A stretch of DNA of 64,000 nucleotides, from NCBI GenBank assembly GCA_900768535.1, contig CAAGDE010000001.1:17966-81965 (forward strand). Reading direction: 5' to 3'. Shown in pieces: positions 23,824 through 30,467 of this stretch. Below the pieces are notes generated by a model. It ran no database searches and was not told the origin of the DNA. It saw only the letters and a program-made list of their open reading frames with translations. Source of the DNA: Clostridia bacterium (GTDB taxonomy: Bacteria > Bacillota > Clostridia > Oscillospirales > CAG-272). Numbering within the stretch: position 1 is the stretch's first letter; every line of letters starts with the position of its first letter. Position numbers and translations under genes: made by a program.

Positions 23824-24237
23824 ATGAAGGATCGGTTCCATCTTGATGATATCATATATTACGGGCGTTCCTACCCGGATTTACCTCCTTATTTATGGTG
23901 GTATTGTAAAAATGACGGTCAAATATATGATACGGACACCCTGAAAACAGAGTTTCATTTTTCTGACGAGGGAGAAATGGAGGAATCCCCGAATTTCATT
24001 CCGCTCTTCCGAACCGATATCGTTTCCTTAGAGGTCCTTTTTCTGAATCAATGCGGAGCAGATGCGTTAAAAAAGGTAAAACAGCAGCAGGAAAAGGAGG
24101 GTATCCCCTTTGATACTGCGTTCAAAATATTTGAGGAGAGATTACCGGTTCGCATCTGGCACGGTTTCGAAAAAAATAAATTGCGCGAAGACGCAAAGAA
24201 ATGGTGCATGGAAAATCACATCCCCTTCGAAGAATAA
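23824..24237 (+). CDS. Small hypothetical protein (137 aa)
   Basis: The start at 23824 follows CCGGAGGTGTGAGA. The protein is soluble, charged and rich in Tyr, Trp and Glu (PYLWWYCKNDGQIYDTD, EMEESPNFIPLF). It has no signal, although its operon partner is a lipoprotein. The acid-rich, compact look is common among immunity-type and other accessory proteins, but nothing specific supports that. A strong terminator follows. Its codons are richer in A+T than those of nearby core genes. Confidence 0.65.
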   Translation: MKDRFHLDDIIYYGRSYPDLPPYLWWYCKNDGQIYDTDTLKTEFHFSDEGEMEESPNFIPLFRTDIVSLEVLFLNQCGADALKKVKQQQEKEGIPFDTAFKIFEERLPVRIWHGFEKNKLREDAKKWCMENHIPFEE

Positions 24238-24269
24238 CTCCGCAAAAAGGGGATTCAATTTGTAAGTTT

Positions 24270-24310
24270 GGGGGTGTTAAAAAACTCGACCTGAGTTTTT
24301 TAACACCCCC
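24270..24310. terminator. Strong bidirectional terminator
   Basis: An 18-bp perfect stem (24270-24287 with 24293-24310) encloses a 5-nt loop, with internal A and T tracts in the arms. It separates the plus-strand lipoprotein unit from the convergent ddh gene. Confidence 0.85.
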
Positions 24311-24345
24311 GTTTTAATTAGACAAGAGCTCTTACGTGCAATGTT

Positions 24346-25320
24346 TCAAATCATCCCTCGCAATTCCTCTCCGGTTTTCGGGGAAAGTGCGGCGGGTGGG
24401 ACATCCGGGGGGGTGATACAGCCGGTCTGTCCGAGGCGGTGGAGGCGGTACACTGCGCGGGCATAGGCGACCAGAACGCCGCCGGTGAAGGCGGGATTGG
24501 AGTCCAGACGGAGATCCAGTGCCAGGCGGTGACGGGAGCCGTCTCCGGTCTTGCCGCTCCGGATGACCCGACCGCCGTGCGGGAGTGCTGCATGATCGCG
24601 TTTCAGTTCCTCTGCCGTGATAAAGGTTACCGTTGTGTCGTATCCGAGAAAATAGTCGGGGAGCGACCGGATGTCGCGCACAATGCGGTCCCGGTCGGCG
24701 TCCTCGGCGGGGACAACAAAGCATTCCCGGCGATGCGCGGCTGTGGGGGAGAGCGCCTCTGCCGATCCGTTTTCCGCCAGCTCCATGGCGCCGGGGATCG
24801 GGACGGTGTACTCCCGCGCGTCCAGCACACCGGGGATCCGGCGGAGCGCATCGGAATGCCCCTGACTGACGCCTCTGCCCCAAAAGGTTGCGGTGGCTCC
24901 GTCCGGCAGCACGGCGTCAAGCAGAACCCGCGCCACCGAAAACAGCCCCGGATCCCACCCCGCGCTGATGAGTGACAGATGCCCGGACGCGGCGGCGGAG
25001 CGATGCACGGCGGCAAAATGCGCGGGAATTCTTCCGTGCGTGTCAAAGCTGTCCACCGTGTTGAAGTCGGCGGCAAGCTCCGGCGTCTGATGCGGCAGAT
25101 CGGCGGCGCTCCCGGAGCAGAGGATCAGCACGTCCACCCGGTCGCGGAGTGTATCGATCTGCGCATAGGGAAGGACGGGAATTGCCGATGCCGGATGAAC
25201 GGTTTTTGGCGGACGTCGGGTGACGATGGCAACCGGCTCCATGTCATCGGCGGCTTGCAGGGCACGCTCCACGCCGCGTCCCAGGTTGCCGTAGCCGCAG
25301 ATTGCAATGCGGATGTTCAT
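24346..25320 (-). CDS. ddh: meso-Diaminopimelate D-dehydrogenase
   Basis: A 324-aa NADP-dependent enzyme that aminates L-2-amino-6-oxopimelate (tetrahydrodipicolinate) directly to meso-diaminopimelate, for lysine and peptidoglycan. Visible are the Rossmann start IRIAICGYGNLGRGVE, DSFDTHGRIPAH, SAGWDPGLFSVARVLLDAVLP, FWGRGVSQGHSDALRRI and DYFLGYDTTVTF, all typical of Ddh. The ATG overlaps the dapB stop by 4 nt (ATGA), with ACAGGAGGTC as ribosome site. Ddh gives the short route, bypassing the succinylase or acetylase and aminotransferase steps. Confidence 0.95.
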   Translation of the reverse strand: MNIRIAICGYGNLGRGVERALQAADDMEPVAIVTRRPPKTVHPASAIPVLPYAQIDTLRDRVDVLILCSGSAADLPHQTPELAADFNTVDSFDTHGRIPAHFAAVHRSAAASGHLSLISAGWDPGLFSVARVLLDAVLPDGATATFWGRGVSQGHSDALRRIPGVLDAREYTVPIPGAMELAENGSAEALSPTAAHRRECFVVPAEDADRDRIVRDIRSLPDYFLGYDTTVTFITAEELKRDHAALPHGGRVIRSGKTGDGSRHRLALDLRLDSNPAFTGGVLVAYARAVYRLHRLGQTGCITPPDVPPAALSPKTGEELRGMI

Positions 25321-26051
25321 GTGTGACCTCCTGTATGTTCGGTGGAAATCCGCCCGCGGAACAGCTGCTCCATGCCGTAAAGTCCGGGCGGTTGGGTAAC
25401 CAGAAAATCGGCGGCGGCAAGCGCGCCTGCGGCATAGGCGGAGCGGTCATGCGCCTCGTGCCGCAGGGTCAGAGCTTCCTGCCCCGTATCCATGAGGATT
25501 TCGTGAATGCCGGTGACGTGACCGATGCGCAGGGAATGAATGCCGATCTCCTGCGGGTCGCGCACACCGCCGCTCCGCCCGGCGCGTGCAAAGCGGTCGG
25601 GACAGCATCCGGTGACAGCCTTCGCCAAGGCAAGCGCCGTCCCGCTCGGCGCATCCAGCTTGCGGCTGTGGTGCGTTTCGGTGATTTCGACCTCGGCATG
25701 GGGAAAAACCGACAGCGCCGTCCGCACCAGCTGTTCCAGGAGCGCGATGCCAAGCGAAAAATTGGCGGCGCGGAAGACGGGAATGCGCTCGGCGGCGTTC
25801 GCAATGGCGTGCAGCTGACCGCGATCCTGCCCGGTGGTTCCGATGCAGAGCGGAAGTCGGTTGCGCGCGGCAAAGGACAGAAGCGGAGCCGTTGCGTCCG
25901 GGTGGGAGAAATCGATCAGCACATCGGCGTTGGCGGCATCCGGAAGCCCGGCGCGTGCATCAAACGGGATCACGCGGTCACCGCGCCCTAGGGACAGTCG
26001 GGTGATCTCTCTGCCCATTCTGCCCCCCGCCCCGCAAAGCAGGATGTTCAT
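25317..26051 (-). CDS. dapB: 4-Hydroxy-tetrahydrodipicolinate reductase
   Basis: A 244-aa cytoplasmic reductase making tetrahydrodipicolinate, the direct substrate of Ddh encoded next. Visible are the nucleotide-binding start NILLCGAGGRMGREI, the DapB signatures GTTGQ, ANFSLGIALL and EITETHHSRKLDAPSGTAL, and LRHEAHDRSAYAAGAL. The start at 26051 is behind GAAAGGAGC; a much longer frame upstream runs through the repeat element and is not credible. The two genes form a compact lysine/DAP unit. Confidence 0.95.
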   Translation of the reverse strand: MNILLCGAGGRMGREITRLSLGRGDRVIPFDARAGLPDAANADVLIDFSHPDATAPLLSFAARNRLPLCIGTTGQDRGQLHAIANAAERIPVFRAANFSLGIALLEQLVRTALSVFPHAEVEITETHHSRKLDAPSGTALALAKAVTGCCPDRFARAGRSGGVRDPQEIGIHSLRIGHVTGIHEILMDTGQEALTLRHEAHDRSAYAAGALAAADFLVTQPPGLYGMEQLFRGRISTEHTGGHT

Positions 26052-26076
26052 AAGCGCTCCTTTCTGCATTTCCCAC

Positions 26077-26105
26077 TGGACAAATCCGCCGGGATGTGGT
26101 ATAAT
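26077..26105 (+). promoter_or_regulatory. Sigma-A promoter upstream of the repeat element
   Basis: TGGACA at 26077-26082 and TATAAT at 26100-26105, 17-nt spacer, pointing toward the two-component genes more than 300 nt away. The transcript would pass through the inverted repeats. Confidence 0.7.
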
Positions 26106-26160
26106 AAAGCAGATGACCGGAAAGTGCGTGTGCTCTGTGTGGTCACGCTCGCCGGTTTTG

Positions 26161-26345
26161 CCCTCATCCGTCGCCTGCGGCGCCACCTTCCCCACCCGGG
26201 GGAAGGCTACTGTGGCGGTTCGTAACCGATAGATACAGTGCCGATTTAAAAGCAGGATTGAGAAGTAGAATGAAAAAGATTTTGCACAACCGGAAGAAGC
26301 CTTCCCCCGGGTGGGGAAGGTGGCGCGCCAGCGCCGGATGAGGGC
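26161..26345. repeat. Inverted-repeat (MITE-like) intergenic element
   Basis: A 48-nt unit at 26161-26208 (starts CCCTCATCCG, contains CCACCTTCCCC) recurs inverted at 26298-26345, with about 90 nt between. Within each unit the sequence also folds (CCTTCCCC/GGGGAAGG). Flanks of the two copies resemble each other as well. From memory, similar CCTCATCCG...CCACCTTCCCC units are dispersed between genes in many gut Clostridia. No transposase is encoded. The 386-nt gap between dapB and the regulator gene holds this element, a promoter and an operator. Confidence 0.8.
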
Positions 26346-26382
26346 GAAATGGGCGAACGCAACCGCCAAATATGCAAGCTTT

Positions 26383-26399
26383 CTTAAGTCCGGCTTAAG
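26383..26399 (+). promoter_or_regulatory. Direct repeat CTTAAG-N5-CTTAAG, probable OmpR-type operator
   Basis: CTTAAG occurs at 26383-26388 and 26394-26399, an 11-nt period, about 40 nt before the response-regulator start. OmpR/PhoB-type regulators bind tandem half-sites with this period, so autoregulation is likely. Confidence 0.6.
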
Positions 26400-26437
26400 T
26401 CATGTGTGTTATTCTATGGAAAAAGGGGGAATGGATG

Positions 26438-27112
26438 ATGAGACTGTTGATTGCGGAGGATGACCCGCGCCTGCTGAAGTCCCTTTTGCATATTTTCACG
26501 TCCAACCAATATGCGGCGGACGGGGTGGCAAACGGGAATGACGCGCTGGATTATGCCCGGAGCGGGGAATATGACGGCTTTGTGTTCGACATCATGATGC
26601 CGGGGGCGGACGGTCTGACCGTGCTGTCTACGCTCCGGCGGGAGGGCGTGACCACCCCGGCGCTTTTCCTGACGGCAAGGACCGAGGTCGAACAGCGTGT
26701 GGAGGGACTGGACGCCGGGGCGGACGACTATCTGCCAAAGCCGTTTTCCGTGCAGGAGCTATTGGCGCGGGTACGGGCAATGCTCCGGCGGCGCGACCGA
26801 TTTACGCCGGATGTGGTCACGCTGGGGGAGACGACCCTGAACCGCTCGACCTGCGAAATCTGCCACGGGGACACGCGCCGGCTGCTCAGCGGAAAGGAAT
26901 TTCAGATTCTCTCCATGCTGACCGAGCATCCCGGCGCGGTGGTATCCACCGAGCAGATCATCACGCACATCTGGGGCTGGGATACCGATGTGGACACCAG
27001 CGTGGTCTGGGTGCACATTTCCAATCTGCGCAAAAAGCTGGAAGCCATCGGAACCCCGTGGCGTATCCGCTTCATCCGCGGCGCGGGGTATGTATTGGAG
27101 GGATCGGTATGA
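26438..27112 (+). CDS. OmpR/PhoB-family response regulator
   Basis: The protein is 224 aa. The start at 26438 is 7 nt after GGGGGA; the ATG one codon earlier is possible. The receiver domain (1-115) has the acidic pocket (IAEDD), the phospho-acceptor Asp51 (FDIMMPGADG), Thr in LFLTARTE and Lys in YLPKPF. The winged helix (about 130-222) has LLSGKEFQILSML, WGWDTDVDTSVVWVHISNLRKK and RFIRGAGYVL. Its stop overlaps the kinase start (ATGA), so the pair is cotranscribed. Confidence 0.95.
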   Translation: MRLLIAEDDPRLLKSLLHIFTSNQYAADGVANGNDALDYARSGEYDGFVFDIMMPGADGLTVLSTLRREGVTTPALFLTARTEVEQRVEGLDAGADDYLPKPFSVQELLARVRAMLRRRDRFTPDVVTLGETTLNRSTCEICHGDTRRLLSGKEFQILSMLTEHPGAVVSTEQIITHIWGWDTDVDTSVVWVHISNLRKKLEAIGTPWRIRFIRGAGYVLEGSV

Positions 27113-28338
27113 TCTGGAAACTGCGGCGAAAGCTGATCCTGATCTGCACGCTCTCTATGCTTGTCGTGTTTTTGCTGATCTTTCTGCTGATCGGCACCTT
27201 CAGCTATGTCTCCCTGAACCGCACGATGGACACCCTGACCGATGCGGTGGCGTCCGGACGCTGGGATTTTCCGGAGCTGGACGACGATGTCCCGCCGCCG
27301 AAGGGGGATAAGGGGAAGCCGGGCATTATGGGAAGCGAAACACAGTTCAGCACCCGGTATTTTACGGTGAAATATGAGGATGACGGCGATATTGACGCGG
27401 ATACCGAGCACATCCACGCCGTCACGGAGCAGGAAGCAATCGCCTATGCCGCGGCGGTGAAGGACGGGGACGAGCGCGGATGGTACGGCAATTACCGTTA
27501 CAAAGTCTATGCGGATGACGGCGATCTTGCGATAACTTTTGTGGACGGCAGCATGAACCGTGCGCAAGCGCGGAACTATCTGCTGAACACCTCTGCCATC
27601 CTTTCCGGGAGCGGCGCGGTGGTGCTGTTGCTGATCATCCTGTTCTCCCGTATTGCCGTCAAGCCGGCGGCGGAGGGCTACGAGAAGCAGAAGCAGTTCA
27701 TTACCGATGCCAATCACGAGCTGAAAACCCCGCTGACGCTGATTCTGACCAATCTCGACATTGCGGAATCGGAGCTGGGACAGAACGAATGGCTGGACGA
27801 TATCCGAAGCGAGGGGCGGCAGATGGCAGAGCTGGTCGGTCAGATGGTGACGCTCTGCCGGATGGATGAGGACAAGCCGCCGCTGGATAAAAAGCAGTTC
27901 GACCTCTCCGAGACCGTGGAGGATACGGCTTCCGAATTTGAGCCGCTTGCGCGGAAGCAGGGGAAGACGCTGCGGGCTTCGGTGGAGCCGGGGGTGGTCT
28001 GCTTCGGGGATGAGGGAGCCATCCGGCGTCTGCTGGCGATTCTGCTTGACAACGCGGTGAAGTACTGCGATCCGGCAGGGGACATCCGTGTGACGCTGTC
28101 CTGCGGCAGACATCCGACCCTTGCGGTGGAGAACAGCTTTGCGGCGGTGGATGAAACCAAGCTGGAACGCCTGTTCGACCGTTTTTACCGCTCGGATAAG
28201 GCACGGACATCCGGGAGCGGCTTCGGCATCGGTCTGTCCATCGCACAGGCAACCGCAACGGCGCACCGCGCAGAGCTGACGGCGTACCGGGCAGGCAACG
28301 GAAAAATCGGTTTCCGTGTGATCTTCCGCGGAAAATAA
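27109..28338 (+). CDS. Membrane sensor histidine kinase
   Basis: The protein is 409 aa. Two membrane helices (about 10-35 and 162-183) flank a roughly 125-residue extracytoplasmic sensor that includes an acidic and Pro-rich stretch (ELDDDVPPPKGDKGK). The HisKA motif is DANHELKTPLTLILTN, with His203 as the phospho-acceptor. The ATPase part has LLDNAVKYC and GSGFGIGLSIAQ. HAMP is short or absent. It pairs with the regulator encoded just before. The stimulus is unknown; no target gene such as an ABC exporter is adjacent. Confidence 0.95.
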   Translation: MIWKLRRKLILICTLSMLVVFLLIFLLIGTFSYVSLNRTMDTLTDAVASGRWDFPELDDDVPPPKGDKGKPGIMGSETQFSTRYFTVKYEDDGDIDADTEHIHAVTEQEAIAYAAAVKDGDERGWYGNYRYKVYADDGDLAITFVDGSMNRAQARNYLLNTSAILSGSGAVVLLLIILFSRIAVKPAAEGYEKQKQFITDANHELKTPLTLILTNLDIAESELGQNEWLDDIRSEGRQMAELVGQMVTLCRMDEDKPPLDKKQFDLSETVEDTASEFEPLARKQGKTLRASVEPGVVCFGDEGAIRRLLAILLDNAVKYCDPAGDIRVTLSCGRHPTLAVENSFAAVDETKLERLFDRFYRSDKARTSGSGFGIGLSIAQATATAHRAELTAYRAGNGKIGFRVIFRGK

Positions 28339-28398
28339 AAAGGCAGGAAGCCTTTCTTCGGCAGATCACAGAATCTACTGAAATTCAAAAAAAAACGG

Positions 28399-28427
28399 TT
28401 GCAATCCGGCAGAAAATGTGCTATAAT
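28399..28427 (+). promoter_or_regulatory. Sigma-A promoter of SGNH esterase gene
   Basis: TTGCAA at 28399-28404 and TATAAT at 28422-28427, 17-nt spacer, 40 nt upstream of the ATG. Confidence 0.8.
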
Positions 28428-28467
28428 AAGCCATACTCTTTATTTATCCGAAAGGAACAGACAGAAC

Positions 28468-29130
28468 ATGGAACTCAAAGGCTTGAAGGCACTGTTTTTG
28501 GGAGATTCGATTACCGAGGGGCACGGCGCATCGTCCCCGGATAAGGTTTACTGGAAGGTTCTCGGTGACCGCACCGGAATGGAAACGGTCGGCTACGGCA
28601 TCGGCGGTACCCGCATTGCAAGACAGATCCGCAAGAGCGACAACGACCGCTGGGATCTCGACTTCTGCGCGCGTGCGGAGAAGATGGACAAAACGGCGGA
28701 TATCATCGGCGTGTTCGGCGGAACGAATGACTACGGTCACGGCTTTGCTCCGATCGGCGAAAAGCAGGATACCGATGTATGGAGCTTTTACGGGGCTTTG
28801 AATCACCTGTATACCTATCTGATGTCGACCTACCCGAACGCGTTTATTTTTGTCATGACCCCCACGCACCGCCTGCGGGAGGACTGCCCGCGCGGAGACG
28901 GCTACAAGCCGGAAATGCTTCCGCTGAAGGGATATGTGGAGATCATCCGCGAGGTAGCGGAGAAATATTCTCTTCCGGTGCTGGATCTGTACCGCGAGTC
29001 CGGGATCAACCCCATCATTCCCGCCCTGCGTGAGCGCTATATGCCGGACGGTCTGCACCCCAACGATGCGGGCTACGAAAAGCTCTCCTTCATCGTAGAG
29101 AACTTTCTGCGCACGCATTATCACAAATAA
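28468..29130 (+). CDS. SGNH/GDSL-family esterase
   Basis: A 220-aa cytoplasmic hydrolase started behind GAAAGGA. Block I FLGDSITEGHG holds nucleophile Ser14, block III is GGTNDYG, and block V DGLHPNDAGY gives Asp194 and His197. The family removes acyl groups from sugars, lipids or other esters. Without a signal peptide, and next to glycosidase genes, deacetylation of imported oligosaccharides is plausible. It has its own promoter and terminator. Confidence 0.88.
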   Translation: MELKGLKALFLGDSITEGHGASSPDKVYWKVLGDRTGMETVGYGIGGTRIARQIRKSDNDRWDLDFCARAEKMDKTADIIGVFGGTNDYGHGFAPIGEKQDTDVWSFYGALNHLYTYLMSTYPNAFIFVMTPTHRLREDCPRGDGYKPEMLPLKGYVEIIREVAEKYSLPVLDLYRESGINPIIPALRERYMPDGLHPNDAGYEKLSFIVENFLRTHYHK

Positions 29131-29150
29131 GTGCGGACGGTCAGCCCGCC

Positions 29151-29186
29151 AAAAAACGCCGCGATCAAACGGTCGCGGCGTTTTTT
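29151..29186 (+). terminator. Intrinsic terminator after SGNH gene
   Basis: AAAAAACGCCGCGA pairs with TCGCGGCGTTTTTT around an 8-nt loop, so it can act in both directions. Confidence 0.9.
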
Positions 29187-29237
29187 GTATGCCTGATCCT
29201 GCCTGACGGCTTCCGCTGCGCAGACAGGGGGCTGTCC

Positions 29238-30206
29238 TCAAAAATCCTCTGTTGAAGCGTCCGGGAGGCGGATTTCGCCGCTTTGCGCTTTTTTTCTGTA
29301 TTCCGACGGGGAGAGCCGGTATTTCCGTCTGAATGCCTTTTCAAACGTCGGGTAGCTTCCGAACCCTACGTTGCTTGCCACATCACGCACCTTGATATCG
29401 GGGTGATTGGCAAGGTACTTTGCGCCCTCATCCAGACGTTTGTTCAGCAGATATTCCTGCGGGGAAATGCCGACGTGCTTCATGAAGAGGCGGTAGAGAT
29501 AGGAGGGGGAGATATACTGCCGTTTTGCCAGATACGAAACGGAAAGGGGATAGCAGAAGGAGGTATTGATGTAATACAGCGTTTCCTTCAGAATGCTGTC
29601 GGTGCTTTTGAGCTTTTTGGGCTGACCTGTATCGGATGTACGATCCTCCGAGGTTGACAGCACGGAGACAATCGCATTCGCAAGAAAACCGGTGCGGCTT
29701 TCGTTTTCGGGATTTGCCGTTTCATCAAAAAGCATTTCGAAAACCGAAAAGATCAGCTGTCTCTGCGGATGACTCATGTGTCTGATCGGGGACTCCGCAA
29801 ATACAAGCCTTTGCATTTCCGAAACATCGGGGGAGCACCAGCGGTCAAAGATCATCCAGTAAAGTGTCAGGGGATTTTTCGGGTCGGAGATGATGCTGTG
29901 TGAGCGGACCGGTTCCGTCAGGAATGCGTCTCCCCGCCGGATCGGAATGCCGTTCATAAATCCGGCTCCGTTCAGGACAAAATGGAGCGAATATTCCGGT
30001 GTTATGCGGTTGACGATTTTTCTGTTTGGATGCCAGAATTCCTTCCCGATGATGCGAACGCGGTGATCGTGATTCAGCGAGCAAAGCCAGATGCCGTAAT
30101 ACGGCATTTTTTTGATTTCCGCAGAACGGGGATCGCTTTCCGGATGCAAGCCGATCGGATCTCCTGTTTGCGGGTTGAATTCTGCGAACTGACGCTGATA
30201 TGCCAT
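29238..30206 (-). CDS. AraC-family transcription regulator
   Basis: A 322-aa regulator starting behind AGGGAGGC. The N-terminal cupin-like half (SLHFVLNGAGFMNG, GDAFLTEPVRSHSI) is followed by the AraC DNA-binding domain (about 205-305): LSVSYLAKRQYISPSYLYRLF, then VRDVASNVGFGSYPTFEKAFRRKY and SPSEYR. It is divergent from the GH106-like/GH2 operon and most likely regulates it through the direct repeats at 30261-30293. Confidence 0.93.
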   Translation of the reverse strand: MAYQRQFAEFNPQTGDPIGLHPESDPRSAEIKKMPYYGIWLCSLNHDHRVRIIGKEFWHPNRKIVNRITPEYSLHFVLNGAGFMNGIPIRRGDAFLTEPVRSHSIISDPKNPLTLYWMIFDRWCSPDVSEMQRLVFAESPIRHMSHPQRQLIFSVFEMLFDETANPENESRTGFLANAIVSVLSTSEDRTSDTGQPKKLKSTDSILKETLYYINTSFCYPLSVSYLAKRQYISPSYLYRLFMKHVGISPQEYLLNKRLDEGAKYLANHPDIKVRDVASNVGFGSYPTFEKAFRRKYRLSPSEYRKKAQSGEIRLPDASTEDF

Positions 30207-30248
30207 ACACGCCTCCCTGCCTGCTTCAAAATCACTGTAACTACTATT

Positions 30249-30277
30249 ATTATAAACGTATTTTCGGGAAAATGCAA
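30249..30277 (-). promoter_or_regulatory. Sigma-A promoter of the AraC gene
   Basis: On the minus strand TTGCAT (30277-30272) and TATAAT (30254-30249) are 17 nt apart. The -35 region overlaps the direct repeats described next. Confidence 0.7.
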
Positions 30278-30293
30278 GTGCTTTTCGGGAAAA
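30261..30293. promoter_or_regulatory. Tandem TTTTCGGGAAAA sites, 21-bp period: probable AraC operator
   Basis: TTTTCGGGAAAA occurs at 30261-30272 and 30282-30293, exactly two helical turns apart, as in classic AraC half-site pairs. A third partial copy (CCGGGAAAATGC, 30364-30375) abuts the -35 of the outgoing operon promoter. Confidence 0.65.
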
Positions 30294-30375
30294 GCTTGCT
30301 CCGGAAATCCAAACGGGGGATAGGTGAAAATATACCCTGTTTTATGTCGTTATCGTACCTGATCCGGGAAAATGC

Positions 30376-30404
30376 TTGAAATCCGCATGACAAAATGATA
30401 CAAT
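30376..30404 (+). promoter_or_regulatory. Sigma-A promoter of the GH106-like/GH2 operon
   Basis: TTGAAA at 30376-30381 and TACAAT at 30399-30404 with a 17-nt spacer; directly downstream of a CGGGAAAATGC half-site, a layout that suits activation. Confidence 0.7.
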
Positions 30405-30467
30405 ACAGGTGGACGCGATGTGGAGAAGTTTATCCTGCATCGGGCGGAATGCATTGAGGTGATGAAT

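Noticed and set aside
26161..26345. Inverted 48-nt repeat considered as a CRISPR fragment
   Set aside because: There are only two copies in opposite orientation, spacing does not fit, and no cas genes are present. No CRISPR array was seen anywhere in the window.
26052..26369. Upstream extension of dapB giving a 350-aa frame
   Set aside because: The extension translates the repeat element. The ATG at 26051 has a good ribosome site and begins the conserved nucleotide-binding motif.
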